Below are positions 17,010 to 25,479 of a stretch of DNA of 45,221 bases, piece by piece (positions within the stretch are counted from its first letter, which is position 1; the number at the start of each line of letters is the position of its first letter). The notes under the pieces are model-generated. The model saw only the letters and a list, made by a program, of their open reading frames with translations, ran no database searches and was not told the origin of the DNA. Origin of the DNA: an uncultured Maribacter sp. (GTDB taxonomy: Bacteria > Bacteroidota > Bacteroidia > Flavobacteriales > Flavobacteriaceae); contig CALHVP010000073.1 of assembly GCA_938038975.1 (NCBI GenBank), positions 1 through 45,221 of the forward strand, given 5' to 3'. The position numbers and the translations under genes are program-made.

Positions 17010-18074
17010 ATGAAAATACATAATTTTAGTGCCGGTCCTTGTATATTACCTAAAGAAGTATTGCTAAAGTCATCAGAAGCAATACTAGACTTTAATGGCT
17101 CGGGACTATCTTTGATAGAAATTTCACACCGTAGCAAGGATTTTGTTGCAGTCATGGAAAACGCAAGAGCCCTAGCATTGGAACTTTTGGGCTTAGAAGG
17201 TAAAGGATATAAAGCCTTGTTTTTACATGGTGGTGCTAGCTTAGAGTTTTTAATGGTAGCTTATAATCTTTTAGAGAAGAAAGCTGGTTATCTTAATACG
17301 GGTACTTGGAGTGATAAAGCTATAAAAGAAGCACGTCTTTTTGGAGAGGTGACTGAGGTAGGTTCTTCTAAAGATGAGAATTTTAACTTTATACCAAAAG
17401 GATACAGTGTGCCTAAAGGATTGGATTACTTACACTTAACTTCGAATAATACAATATATGGAACTCAGTTTAAAAAGTTTCCAGCAACAGATTGTCCCTT
17501 AGTTTGCGATATGAGTTCTGATATCTTCTCAAGAGTTTTAGATTTCTCTCAGTTTGATTTAATCTATGCAGGAGCGCAAAAAAATATGGGTCCGGCAGGA
17601 ACTACATTGGTTATTGTAAAAGAAGATATTTTAGGTAAAGTATCAAGGAAAATTCCTTCTATGCTAGACTATCAAGTACATATTAGCAAGGACAGCATGT
17701 TTAATACACCTGCTGTATTTCCTGTGTATACTTCTATGCTAACACTAGAGTGGCTTAAAAATTTAGGAGGGATAGAGGCAATCGAAAAAATTAATAAGAA
17801 GAAAGCTAGGTTACTCTATTCAGAAATAGATTTAAATCCTGTTTTTGACGGTTACGCAAAAAAAGATGATCGCTCTTTAATGAATGCGACCTTTAGCATC
17901 AATGAACCAGGGTTAAAAGACACATTTGAAACGATGTTAAAAGAAGCTGGAATTAATGGATTAAATGGTCACAGATCTATTGGAGGATACAGAGCTAGCA
18001 TGTACAATGCATTATCTCTAGATAGTGTTGGCGTATTGGTAGATGTAATGAGTGAAATGGAGCGAAAAGGATAA
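17010..18074 (+). CDS. serC: Phosphoserine aminotransferase
   Basis: This is a 354-residue PLP enzyme that converts 3-phosphohydroxypyruvate and glutamate to phosphoserine. The N-terminal NFSAGPCILPKEVL is the family signature. The PLP-binding lysine is Lys191 in YAGAQKNMGPAG, and the C-terminal GHRSIGGYRASMYNAL binds substrate phosphate. Length is typical. The next gene, serA, encodes the enzyme that makes its substrate, so the two form a serine-synthesis unit in the order step 2 then step 1. No serB is seen in the window. The preceding gene encodes the acyl-CoA reductase, probably on the same transcript. Confidence 0.97.
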   Translation: MKIHNFSAGPCILPKEVLLKSSEAILDFNGSGLSLIEISHRSKDFVAVMENARALALELLGLEGKGYKALFLHGGASLEFLMVAYNLLEKKAGYLNTGTWSDKAIKEARLFGEVTEVGSSKDENFNFIPKGYSVPKGLDYLHLTSNNTIYGTQFKKFPATDCPLVCDMSSDIFSRVLDFSQFDLIYAGAQKNMGPAGTTLVIVKEDILGKVSRKIPSMLDYQVHISKDSMFNTPAVFPVYTSMLTLEWLKNLGGIEAIEKINKKKARLLYSEIDLNPVFDGYAKKDDRSLMNATFSINEPGLKDTFETMLKEAGINGLNGHRSIGGYRASMYNALSLDSVGVLVDVMSEMERKG

Positions 18075-18147
18075 TATAAAACTGTTTCTTACTCAAGTAA
18101 CAGTAATTAAAGGGACAAACTTAACTATTAAGATTAGATACTTTCAT

Positions 18148-19098
18148 ATGATAATATTAGTAAATGATGGCATATCAAAATCTGGAATTGAGGCTTTAGA
18201 AGCTGCTGGCTTTGAGGTGTTAAACACTAACGTTGCTCAACAGCAATTAATTAATTACATCAATAAACACAAGGTAATAGGCCTTTTGGTGCGCAGTGCT
18301 ACTCAAGTAACTAAAGACCTTATAGATAGCTGTCCTACTTTAAAACTTATTGGACGTGGCGGTGTTGGAATGGATAACATTGATGTAGTTTATGCTAAAA
18401 AGAAAGGACTTCATGTCATTAATACTCCAGGTGCATCTTCAGAATCTGTAGCGGAACTAGTTTTTGCTCATTTATATGGAGCAGTACGATTTCTTTACGA
18501 TTCCAACAGAAATATGCCATTAGATGGTGACAGTAAGTTTAAAGATTTAAAGAAGGCATATTCCAAAGGAACGGAGCTAAAGGGTAAAACCTTGGGTATT
18601 ATAGGTTTTGGTAAAATTGGACAAGCCACTGCCAAGATAGCTTTAGGTATTGGCATGAAAGTGGCATATTATGATCCAGAAATTACTTCTTGTGACATCG
18701 AATTACAGTTTTTTGATACGCAAACAATTTCGTTTCATCTTGAATCTACAACTAAACAAAAAGTGTTAGAAACTGCAGATTTCATTACGGTGCACGTTCC
18801 AGCTCAAAAGGAATATGTATTAAGCTCTGAAGAGTTTAATCAAATGAAAGATCATGCAGGCGTCTTAAATGTAGCAAGAGGTGGTGTATTGGATGAAGTG
18901 GCCCTTGTTGATGCATTAGAAAACAATAAAATAGCATTTGCAGCATTAGATGTTTTTGAAAATGAACCAAATCCTGAAATACGCGTTTTAATGCATCCAA
19001 GTATATCACTTAGTCCTCATATTGGTGCCGCCACTCTGGAGGCACAAGACCGCATAGGCGTAGAACTAGCGACTCAAATAAGTACGCTCTTAAAATAG
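18148..19098 (+). CDS. serA: D-3-phosphoglycerate dehydrogenase (short form)
   Basis: This is a 316-residue NAD-dependent 2-hydroxyacid dehydrogenase that oxidises 3-phosphoglycerate, the first step of serine synthesis. The Rossmann motif is GIIGFGKIG. The catalytic triad is visible as Arg in LNVARGGVLDE, Glu in FENEPNP and His in SPHIGAATLEAQ. The ACT regulatory domain of the long form is missing, so serine feedback through that domain is not expected. I chose the ATG at 18148 (MIILVNDGISKSG). An in-frame ATG at 18052 would add 32 residues that overlap serC and do not look like the family. It lies 73 bp after serC. Confidence 0.92.
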   Translation: MIILVNDGISKSGIEALEAAGFEVLNTNVAQQQLINYINKHKVIGLLVRSATQVTKDLIDSCPTLKLIGRGGVGMDNIDVVYAKKKGLHVINTPGASSESVAELVFAHLYGAVRFLYDSNRNMPLDGDSKFKDLKKAYSKGTELKGKTLGIIGFGKIGQATAKIALGIGMKVAYYDPEITSCDIELQFFDTQTISFHLESTTKQKVLETADFITVHVPAQKEYVLSSEEFNQMKDHAGVLNVARGGVLDEVALVDALENNKIAFAALDVFENEPNPEIRVLMHPSISLSPHIGAATLEAQDRIGVELATQISTLLK

Positions 19099-19169
19099 TA
19101 TTGCTAGGCTTATCTTTTTAAAACGCTTTTTGTAAATTGGCACAAACATTAAATTAACTATATATTATT

Positions 19170-19802
19170 ATGTCAGGATTATTAGATTTACTTAACAGCC
19201 CAATGGGCAAACAATTAATAAGTGGTGTAGCTGGACAAACAGGACAGCCAGAAGGAAAAACTTCAGATGTACTTAGTATGGCCATGCCATTAATTCTAGG
19301 TGCAATGAAAAAGAATGTTTCTACTCCGGATGGAGCGGCAGGACTTATGAGCGCATTATCAGGAAAGCATAATGGTGGAATTTTAGACAACATTGGCGGT
19401 CTTTTTGGAGGCGGTGTAGATGATTCTGTTATGCAAGACGGAGCTGGTATTCTTGGTCATGTTTTCGGAAACAAACAACCACAGGTAGAAAATGCACTTA
19501 GTCAGAAATCTGGTTTAGATGCTGGTTCTATTGCTCAGATTTTAAAAATAGCAGCACCTATCGTAATGGGCTTTTTAGGTAAGCAAACAGCACAAAGTAA
19601 TGTTAGTGATTCTAGTGGAATGAACGCATTACTTGGTAGCATGTTAGGTGGCCAACCACAAGAGAATCAGAGTTTAATAACTACCTTATTAGATGCTGAT
19701 GGCGATGGAAGCATTTTAGACGATGTAGCTGGAATGGTAATGGGTACCAACAAGCAAAAAGGCGGTCTTGGTGGTCTTTTAGGTGGATTATTTGGAAAAT
19801 AA
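19170..19802 (+). CDS. DUF937 domain-containing protein
   Basis: This is a 210-residue protein of the DUF937 family, with no transmembrane helix. It is rich in Gly, Leu and Ser, with short repeats built on MGKQLISG, GLFGGG and GGLLGGLFGK. The core segment PIVMGFLGKQTAQSN and the C-terminal LLDADGDGSILDDVAGMVMG are characteristic. The latter looks like a calcium-binding EF-hand/dockerin loop (D-x-D-x-D-G). The function of the family is not established. It is monocistronic: 71 bp after serA and ended by a very strong terminator. Confidence 0.82.
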   Translation: MSGLLDLLNSPMGKQLISGVAGQTGQPEGKTSDVLSMAMPLILGAMKKNVSTPDGAAGLMSALSGKHNGGILDNIGGLFGGGVDDSVMQDGAGILGHVFGNKQPQVENALSQKSGLDAGSIAQILKIAAPIVMGFLGKQTAQSNVSDSSGMNALLGSMLGGQPQENQSLITTLLDADGDGSILDDVAGMVMGTNKQKGGLGGLLGGLFGK

Positions 19803-19825
19803 TTTTCTCCTATCTCAACCCTATC

Positions 19826-19859
19826 AAAAGCCGTTTGTTACAACAAACGGCTTTTTTTT
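19826..19859 (+). terminator. Intrinsic terminator after the DUF937 gene
   Basis: AAAAGCCGTTTGTT (19826-19839) pairs perfectly with AACAAACGGCTTTT across a tight AC loop, followed by a T run to 19859. It ends 13 nt before the next start codon. Confidence 0.92.
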
Positions 19860-19872
19860 GTAACTTAACTAC

Positions 19873-20343
19873 ATGAAAAAGAAAAGAAACATTAAAAATC
19901 TATTTACTGTTATTATCTGCAGTATTAGTTTAGTATGGCTCTCTGGTTGTGGAGCGTCAAAGGAAGCAATATCAATATCTGAAGAGGAAAAAATGGCTTT
20001 TGCTTCTGATGATGATAAGCCAGTGAGTATTTCTAACGAAGATGTTGAATACGAAATTACTATCATAGATCCTGGTTTTTACACTTGGCTTAATTCTGTA
20101 GCAAGACCGGAGGGCTATTATTCTCAAACATTCTTAGAAAACAGGAATAGACTTATGGTTTTAGAGTGGAATCAAAGAGCAATACAACCTAGACGCTTTA
20201 ACCCAGATCTTTATTTGATGCAGATAGATTATAAATCGGGCGTTGATTATGGCTACGATGTAAACTACAAACTCTACAATTACTTTATTTTTTTCCAAAG
20301 AAAGTATAATCAACGACTAGGAGCTTTTGTTCCTCGCATATAA
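19873..20343 (+). CDS. Small conserved lipoprotein (probably DUF6146 family)
   Basis: This is a 156-residue exported protein with a signal peptide ending in LSGCGAS, which gives a lipidated Cys at 26. An acidic linker precedes a conserved domain starting near residue 60 (YEITIIDPGFYTWLNSVARP) and containing YYSQTFLENRNRLMVLEWNQ. From memory this matches the flavobacterial DUF6146 family; its function is unknown. The high content of aromatic and Arg residues suggests a folded periplasmic domain. It is followed 28 bp later by another small flavobacterial gene, an arrangement I recall as conserved. Its ATG is 13 nt past a terminator, with no visible TAnnTTTG box between. Confidence 0.75.
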   Translation: MKKKRNIKNLFTVIICSISLVWLSGCGASKEAISISEEEKMAFASDDDKPVSISNEDVEYEITIIDPGFYTWLNSVARPEGYYSQTFLENRNRLMVLEWNQRAIQPRRFNPDLYLMQIDYKSGVDYGYDVNYKLYNYFIFFQRKYNQRLGAFVPRI

Positions 20344-20371
20344 AAAGTATTTTTGAAGCTTCTAAAAAGCT

Positions 20372-20698
20372 ATGAAAAAACTAAAGGAGCGTTGGGGTAT
20401 TACTAGTAACTGGCAGATACTAATTATATGTTTTGTTTTTGCTATTACAGGGTCTTCATCTGTATATGTGGCTAAGCCTTTTTTGGCTTGGCTTGGCATG
20501 GACAAAAGTAATTTTTCTGATGTTTGGTGGGCGCAAACATTATATTGGGTACTGCGTATCTTATTAGTGTTCCCATTTTATCAGATTTTACTGGTACTTT
20601 TTGGTTGGTTATTTGGGCAGTTTAAATTCTTTTGGGCATTTGAAAAGAAAATGCTTGGAAGAATAGGCCTTCAATTTTTATTTAATAACAAGAGTTAA
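20372..20698 (+). CDS. Small membrane protein (probably DUF6787 family)
   Basis: This is a 108-residue inner-membrane protein. It opens with KKLKERWGITSNWQ, then a transmembrane segment at about residues 17-36 (LIICFVFAITGSSSVYV). A second segment lies at about 62-86 (VLRILLVFPFYQILLVLFGW). The C-terminus is amphipathic (FKFFWAFEKKMLGRIGL). From memory this matches DUF6787, which often follows the DUF6146 lipoprotein gene in flavobacteria. No enzymatic motif is seen. A functional pairing with the preceding lipoprotein is inferred only from their adjacency. Confidence 0.75.
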   Translation: MKKLKERWGITSNWQILIICFVFAITGSSSVYVAKPFLAWLGMDKSNFSDVWWAQTLYWVLRILLVFPFYQILLVLFGWLFGQFKFFWAFEKKMLGRIGLQFLFNNKS

Positions 20699-20710
20699 GT
20701 TTTCTTTAAC

Positions 20711-21049
20711 ATGATATTCTACTCCTTTTATTATTTTCGTATTGTGAAAAGAAACTTATTTACTAACTGCATAGCAATATTGCTGTTTACTTTGATGCTA
20801 TTCAAAGTATCTTCCTTTCATGTATATACCCACCAAGATAGTACCTCTGATGATATAGAAAATTGCAGTGTTTGTGAGTTGGCTATAGAGAACCAGAATA
20901 CAGAATATTTAGTAATTGCTCCCCAGATTCTTTTAAATACTATCTTAGAAACGAATAGGGAAGTACTAACATATGAATATAGAGTAGCTGTTACTTCTTC
21001 ACATTTTTGCTATGATTTATTTGGCAGACCTCCCCCATTTACAGTTTAG
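20711..21049 (+). CDS. Small exported Cys/His protein ahead of a TonB receptor
   Basis: This protein of 112 residues (101 if a GTG at 20744 is the true start) has one N-terminal hydrophobic segment (NCIAILLFTLMLFKVSS). The rest should be periplasmic and short. It carries an HxxxH motif (HVYTH), an acidic patch, a CxxC motif (CSVC) and a C-terminal RPPP. I do not recognise a named family with certainty. The layout resembles small DUF2946-like proteins that sit next to copper or other metal receptor genes. It is 67 bp upstream of the receptor gene, across a run of overlapping hairpins. A metal-binding or sensing role is an inference from the Cys and His residues and context. Confidence 0.65.
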   Translation: MIFYSFYYFRIVKRNLFTNCIAILLFTLMLFKVSSFHVYTHQDSTSDDIENCSVCELAIENQNTEYLVIAPQILLNTILETNREVLTYEYRVAVTSSHFCYDLFGRPPPFTV

Positions 21050-21091
21050 TATCTACACCTAAACTATTTTAGGTCCAATTTTTAATTGGAC
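21043..21091 (+). promoter_or_regulatory. Overlapping alternative hairpins in the TonB receptor leader
   Basis: Three stems overlap here. Stem A is AGTTTAG (21043-21049) with CTAAACT (21059-21065). Stem B is ACCTAAA (21057-21063) with TTTAGGT (21068-21074). Stem C is GTCCAATT (21073-21080) with AATTGGAC (21084-21091) around a TTT loop. A and B exclude each other, and B and C share two bases. No U-tract follows C. Stem C could also be a protein-binding palindrome. Confidence 0.45.
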
Positions 21092-21116
21092 AATCTAAGC
21101 GTAACATCTTATTTAT

Positions 21117-23513
21117 ATGAAATATAGCATTATGCTATTATTTGCACTTTTATTATGTGGCAAAAGCGTAGCACAAAAATGTGAATCCATTCTTTTAGGA
21201 GAAATAATAGATTTTCATAATAATACCTCTTTGGACGGGGCAACCATTAGTGTCACAGGAAAAAATATAGAGGTTCTTTCTAAAAACGGAGGTAAATTTA
21301 GAATAGAAAACCTTTGTGATGGAGTCTTGGAGCTAGAAATTTCTCACCATGAGTGTGCTACTAAATTCGTTACAATAATTATAGAAGGAGATACTTACGA
21401 AAAGATTTTATTAGAACACCATTTAGAAGAATTAGAAGAGGTGCAGGTTACTGGTGATTTTACTAAAACAACTACTTCTGCACAAGAAGAAAGACTAACC
21501 CAAAGAGAATTAGAAAAATTTAGTGGTGCCAGTTTAGGAGATGCGCTTAAAAGTTTAAACGGAGTTTCTTCCTTAAATACAGGCGGAAATATAGTTAAAC
21601 CTGTTATACAAGGTTTAATGGGCAGTAGGGTTCTCATCCTAAATAACAACGTTCGTATGCAAGACATGGAATGGGGAGAAGAACATGCTCCAAATGTTGA
21701 TATTAATGCAAACCAAGATATTAGCGTGGTTAAAGGTGCGGCGGCATTAGAATATGGTGGAGATGCGATTGGTGGTGTAATTATTATGAATCCACTACCT
21801 ATTATAAGAACCGATTCTTTATTTGGTAAAACTCAAACAAGTTTATTTTCGAATGGTCGTGGTGGAAATATCACTACATCCTTAACAAGGTCATATAACT
21901 CTGGGTTTTATATTCGGGGGCAGGCCTCTTTTAAACAGCTTGGTGATTTAGAAGCCCCTAATTACTTACTCTCAAATACTGGAATTCTAGAGAAAGGCGC
22001 TTCATTTTCAATTGGCAAAAGAGACTTTCTCCAAGGATGGGAAGCATATTATTCCTTTTTTGATTCAGATATAGGTATTCTGAGAGCATCACATATTGGT
22101 AATATTGACGATTTAATAACAGCGATTAATAGCGAAGAGCCTAATATAATTAATGACTTTTCATATGACATAGATCGTCCTAATCAAGAGGTTAGTCATC
22201 ATCTTGGAAAACTCAGCTATTATAGACGATTTGAAGGTTTAGGGAAATGGAGTTTACAATATGATTTTCAAAAAAATAAACGCTTTGAATATGATGTACG
22301 TGTAGGTGAGGATGCGAATAAAGCTTCTTTAGACCTTAGTCTTACGACGCATACACTAAGTACAGATTTTAAATTTGATGCAACCGATGGCCTAGATATT
22401 AAAGCTGGACTTTTAGGCAGGTATCAAAATAATTTTGCAAACCCAGAAACAGGAGTTAGAAGGTTAATTCCAGATTATGATAAGTTTGATTTAGGCGTTT
22501 TTTCAATAGCAGAATATCAAGCTAAAAATAATTTAGTTTTTGATGCTGGAATACGTTATGATTTTTCCCGTGTCAATGCAAAGAAATTTTACAGAACCTC
22601 ACGCTGGGAAGAAAGAGGCTATAATGAAGACTTTGGTACAACAATCATAGATGATTTAGGTACCCAGTTACTAACTAATCCCATCTTTGATTTTCATAAT
22701 ATATCTGCAACCACTGGGTTTGAATATGATTTTGGGAAGGATACAAGATTACGCTTTAATTATTCTTTAGCGCAAAGAGCACCCAACCCATCTGAACTTT
22801 TTAGTGATGGTTTACACCATTCTGCTGCAAGAATAGAATTAGGTGACTTAAGAATCAAGAGTGAAACAGCATCTAAAATATCTGCATCCTTAGAAAAAAA
22901 TAGTGCTTCATGGGGTTATAGCTTTGCTCCTTATTTAAATAGTATAAATGATTTTATTGTACTGGAGCCTGGTTCTGTAGAGTTTACAATAAGAGGTGCA
23001 TTTCCAGTTTGGGTCTACAGACAAACCAATGCGCAACTTATGGGTATTGACGCATCTATATATAATAACTGGAACTCCAATATTAGAACAGACCATAAAT
23101 TCTCTTGGGTGCAAGGAACAGATACGTCCACAGATATTCCCTTCATAAACATGCCACCTGCTGCACTTAATAATAGCATTACATACAAAAATAAAAAAAT
23201 AAAAAATCTGGTTTTAAACTTAGAAAGCATGTATGTGTTTGAACAGCAACGATTTCCTTCTAACATACTTGTGTTTTCTCCAGAGCAGCAAATAGAAGTA
23301 CCACTCACAATTAATACGCCTCCCCCAGCCTATCATTTATTAGCTATGGATATTGAAACATCTTATTCTATTCGTAATACTAATGATTTGAAAGTTGGAC
23401 TACGAGTCACCAATATTTTAAATACTAATTATCGTGATTACCTAAATCGGCAACGTTATTTCGTAGATGATTTAGGTAGAAATATAAGCTTGCGTATTAT
23501 TTATAATTATTAA
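21117..23513 (+). CDS. TonB-dependent receptor, ZnuD-like
   Basis: This is a 798-residue outer-membrane receptor. A signal peptide (1-20) precedes a CarboxypepD-like domain (about 22-105) that carries several Cys and His residues (KCES, ENLCDG, SHHEC). The plug (about 110-230) contains KPVIQGLMGSRVLILNNN and VVKGAAALEYGGDAIGGVI. The rest is beta-barrel. The plug resembles that of ZnuD/Cu-type receptors more than siderophore or SusC types. It has no STN domain, so it should not signal through FecR. It lies between a small Cys/His protein and a lipoprotein, probably as one operon. A metal or metal-complex substrate is inferred; which metal is unknown. Confidence 0.88.
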   Translation: MKYSIMLLFALLLCGKSVAQKCESILLGEIIDFHNNTSLDGATISVTGKNIEVLSKNGGKFRIENLCDGVLELEISHHECATKFVTIIIEGDTYEKILLEHHLEELEEVQVTGDFTKTTTSAQEERLTQRELEKFSGASLGDALKSLNGVSSLNTGGNIVKPVIQGLMGSRVLILNNNVRMQDMEWGEEHAPNVDINANQDISVVKGAAALEYGGDAIGGVIIMNPLPIIRTDSLFGKTQTSLFSNGRGGNITTSLTRSYNSGFYIRGQASFKQLGDLEAPNYLLSNTGILEKGASFSIGKRDFLQGWEAYYSFFDSDIGILRASHIGNIDDLITAINSEEPNIINDFSYDIDRPNQEVSHHLGKLSYYRRFEGLGKWSLQYDFQKNKRFEYDVRVGEDANKASLDLSLTTHTLSTDFKFDATDGLDIKAGLLGRYQNNFANPETGVRRLIPDYDKFDLGVFSIAEYQAKNNLVFDAGIRYDFSRVNAKKFYRTSRWEERGYNEDFGTTIIDDLGTQLLTNPIFDFHNISATTGFEYDFGKDTRLRFNYSLAQRAPNPSELFSDGLHHSAARIELGDLRIKSETASKISASLEKNSASWGYSFAPYLNSINDFIVLEPGSVEFTIRGAFPVWVYRQTNAQLMGIDASIYNNWNSNIRTDHKFSWVQGTDTSTDIPFINMPPAALNNSITYKNKKIKNLVLNLESMYVFEQQRFPSNILVFSPEQQIEVPLTINTPPPAYHLLAMDIETSYSIRNTNDLKVGLRVTNILNTNYRDYLNRQRYFVDDLGRNISLRIIYNY

Positions 23514-23529
23514 TCTAAACCCAAAACAA

Positions 23530-24099
23530 ATGAAAACAAAAACAAGCGTACAGAAACTTACAAGGACTAGAGCAATAGTAGGATTACTAAGCCTTGGCTT
23601 AATAACACTTTCGTGTTCTAACGATGATGACCCAATTGCAGTAGATGAGGAAGAAGTAATCACAACGATGACAATTACTCTAACTGAAGGTTCAAACTCA
23701 GTTACCTTACAAACTAGAGATTTGGATGGTGATGGCCCTGATGCGCCAGTAATTACAACAGGCACCCTAACAGCGAATACGACCTATACAGGTGCTATTG
23801 TATTGTTGAACGAAACCGAAACACCTGCGGACAATATTACATTAGAGGTGGCAGAAGAAGATGATGAGCATCAATTTTTCTTTACCACAAGTGGCGCTAT
23901 TGGCTCTGTAGATTATACAGATGAAGATGGTGATGGAAACCCGCTCGGACTTGCTTTTACGTTTAGCACAGGAGACGCTGGAAACGGAGTGTTCCAAGTA
24001 ACTTTGCGTCATGAACCAAAAAAACCAAATGATGGTTCTCTAGCAGATGCTGGCGGTGAAACAGATATTGCACAAAGCTTTACTGTAGTTGTAGAGTAA
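23530..24099 (+). CDS. Surface or periplasmic lipoprotein paired with the TonB receptor
   Basis: This is a 189-residue lipoprotein. The signal peptide ends in ITLSCSNDDD with the lipidated Cys at 29, and the acidic residues that follow resemble the Bacteroidota surface-export signal. The mature domain is beta-rich and acidic, with DLDGDGPDAP and DEDGDGNPLG loops that could bind a divalent ion, the stretch EEDDEHQFFFTT, and a C-terminal FTVVVE. I recall relatives annotated as 'type 1 periplasmic binding fold superfamily protein', which the sequence itself does not confirm. It starts 16 bp after the receptor gene. It may be a surface-exposed capture or accessory subunit for that receptor. Confidence 0.75.
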   Translation: MKTKTSVQKLTRTRAIVGLLSLGLITLSCSNDDDPIAVDEEEVITTMTITLTEGSNSVTLQTRDLDGDGPDAPVITTGTLTANTTYTGAIVLLNETETPADNITLEVAEEDDEHQFFFTTSGAIGSVDYTDEDGDGNPLGLAFTFSTGDAGNGVFQVTLRHEPKKPNDGSLADAGGETDIAQSFTVVVE

Positions 24100-24104
24100 T
24101 CGAT

Positions 24105-24989
24105 TTAGATATCCTTCGGTTTGGGTTTACCTAGGCCGAAGGTTATTTGTTTCCAGAATCCTTTAGGTATTTCTTCATCACCTTTAAATCCTAAGACAAT
24201 TTGACCACCCTCCTCAGGAATATAATTGGTTTTGAAAATATAGTCCCACAAGCTTAGGCTTATTCCAAAATTGACACCAAACTTACCTTCTGGTAGTTTA
24301 AATGCATGATGATACAAGTGCATTACTGGATTGTTAAGCACATACTTTAGAGGTCCCCAAGAAATTTTGATATTCGCATGATTTAGGTGCCCAATAGTAA
24401 TTGCTATAAAATGAACAATAAATGCTTGCTCCGGTTCAAAACCTCCTAAAAGCATAACCGCAATAGTTTTCAATGGTTTATAGAAAATATTCTCCATCCA
24501 ATGGTAGCGTAAATGTGCGGCAAAACCCATTTCCTTTACACTGTGATGAATTTTATGAAATTGCCATAAAAACGGATATTTATGTAATAAAATATGAGTA
24601 AACCACTGAACGAAATCTAGTAAGACAAAAAACAATAGTAGTTGCGCCCAGTTAGGAAATTGTGAAATGGGTAATATTGAGATAGCGTTTAGTTGGATGC
24701 CTAAACTACTGAAACCTGCGCCTAAAACGCTGTAAAACCCACTTATAACTATACTAAAAAGGAAGAAATTAAAAAACATATAAAACCCGTCTAACCAAAA
24801 GTCGGTTCTAAAAATGGATTGTTGCTTACGCCAAGGAAAAACAATTTCTAATCCCCAAACAATTAGAGAAATCAAAATCAAACCCCAAAAATAATTAGTA
24901 TACCACGGGACTTCAAAAATAATTGACCTCCATGTCCAATTGATACTACCTTTTATAGCAGAGATAAAAATATCAAAAAGCATTTCCAT
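24105..24989 (-). CDS. Sterol desaturase / fatty acid hydroxylase family protein
   Basis: This is a 294-residue membrane di-iron oxygenase. The histidine boxes are HILLH (HxxxH), HKIHH (HxxHH), a lone-His stretch HLNHAN and HLYHH (HxxHH). The hydrophobic N-terminal half holds about four membrane segments. It is only distantly similar to the enzyme at 1912-2871. The substrate is unknown; lipid or carotenoid hydroxylation is possible. It is on the minus strand downstream of folE and a small membrane protein. It converges on the lipoprotein gene with only 5 bp between stop codons. A hairpin inside its last codons (24113-24142) may serve as a transcript end for the opposing operon. Confidence 0.83.
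   Translation of the reverse strand: MEMLFDIFISAIKGSINWTWRSIIFEVPWYTNYFWGLILISLIVWGLEIVFPWRKQQSIFRTDFWLDGFYMFFNFFLFSIVISGFYSVLGAGFSSLGIQLNAISILPISQFPNWAQLLLFFVLLDFVQWFTHILLHKYPFLWQFHKIHHSVKEMGFAAHLRYHWMENIFYKPLKTIAVMLLGGFEPEQAFIVHFIAITIGHLNHANIKISWGPLKYVLNNPVMHLYHHAFKLPEGKFGVNFGISLSLWDYIFKTNYIPEEGGQIVLGFKGDEEIPKGFWKQITFGLGKPKPKDI
24113..24142 (+). terminator. Possible terminator of the receptor-lipoprotein operon inside the convergent gene
   Basis: CCTTCGG (24113-24119) and CCGAAGG (24136-24142) form a 7-bp GC-rich stem with a 16-nt loop, followed on the plus strand by TTATTTGTTT. It lies 13 bp past the lipoprotein stop codon, within the 3' coding end of the desaturase gene. Confidence 0.45.
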
Positions 24990-25081
24990 ATAAATTGGGT
25001 ATTCTGTAAAAAATAATATTACTCTTCACTTGTTCTGTTAGAATCCATATAAATATTATATTTCTGAATCCAATAAACAAA

Positions 25082-25381
25082 CTATACTTCTATAGTCTTT
25101 CCAATTTTACTCTTCTTAAAAACATATGTGTATAACCACATTATCGTAAACGTCGGAATCACATCTAAGCCTGGTATAATTTCCTCTACGAAAGTAACCA
25201 CACCAGCCACTTGACCAATTTTTCCTTTATACATTCTTGTAATGAGCCAACCGGCTAATGGCGCCCAAATTACGTCTGAAAATTCTCCCATGAAGGGAAC
25301 AGCAAACGAAAGCATACCAATGGCATCGAAAAGCAATCCAAGAAAAAGGTGCTTGTACTTTTTATTCTTAGTTTTTGACAT
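25082..25381 (-). CDS. Small conserved membrane protein of unknown function
   Basis: This is a 99-residue protein with a basic N-terminus (MSKTKNKKYKH) and about three hydrophobic segments: FLGLLFDAIGMLSFAVPF, DVIWAPLAGWLITRMY and IPTFTIMWLYTYVFKK. The loop GQVAGVVTFVEEIIPGLDVI is likely the conserved core. I do not recognise a named domain. It sits between folE (98 bp upstream) and the desaturase gene (92 bp downstream), on the same strand as both. A small palindrome, TTGTAT-gga-ATACAA (25402-25416), lies 20 bp ahead of its start codon and could be an operator, so it may not be simply part of a folE operon. Confidence 0.75.
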   Translation of the reverse strand: MSKTKNKKYKHLFLGLLFDAIGMLSFAVPFMGEFSDVIWAPLAGWLITRMYKGKIGQVAGVVTFVEEIIPGLDVIPTFTIMWLYTYVFKKSKIGKTIEV

Positions 25382-25479
25382 AAATCTAAATTAATAATCC
25401 ATTGTATGGAATACAACAAAGATGCCAAAAAATTATACTGTAATCATCAGTCCTAACTATATGACCAGCAGTAGAACTA

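Noticed and set aside
18052-18147. N-terminal extension of serA
   Set aside because: The 32 extra residues overlap serC and do not resemble the family, whose usual start is MIILVNDG at 18148.
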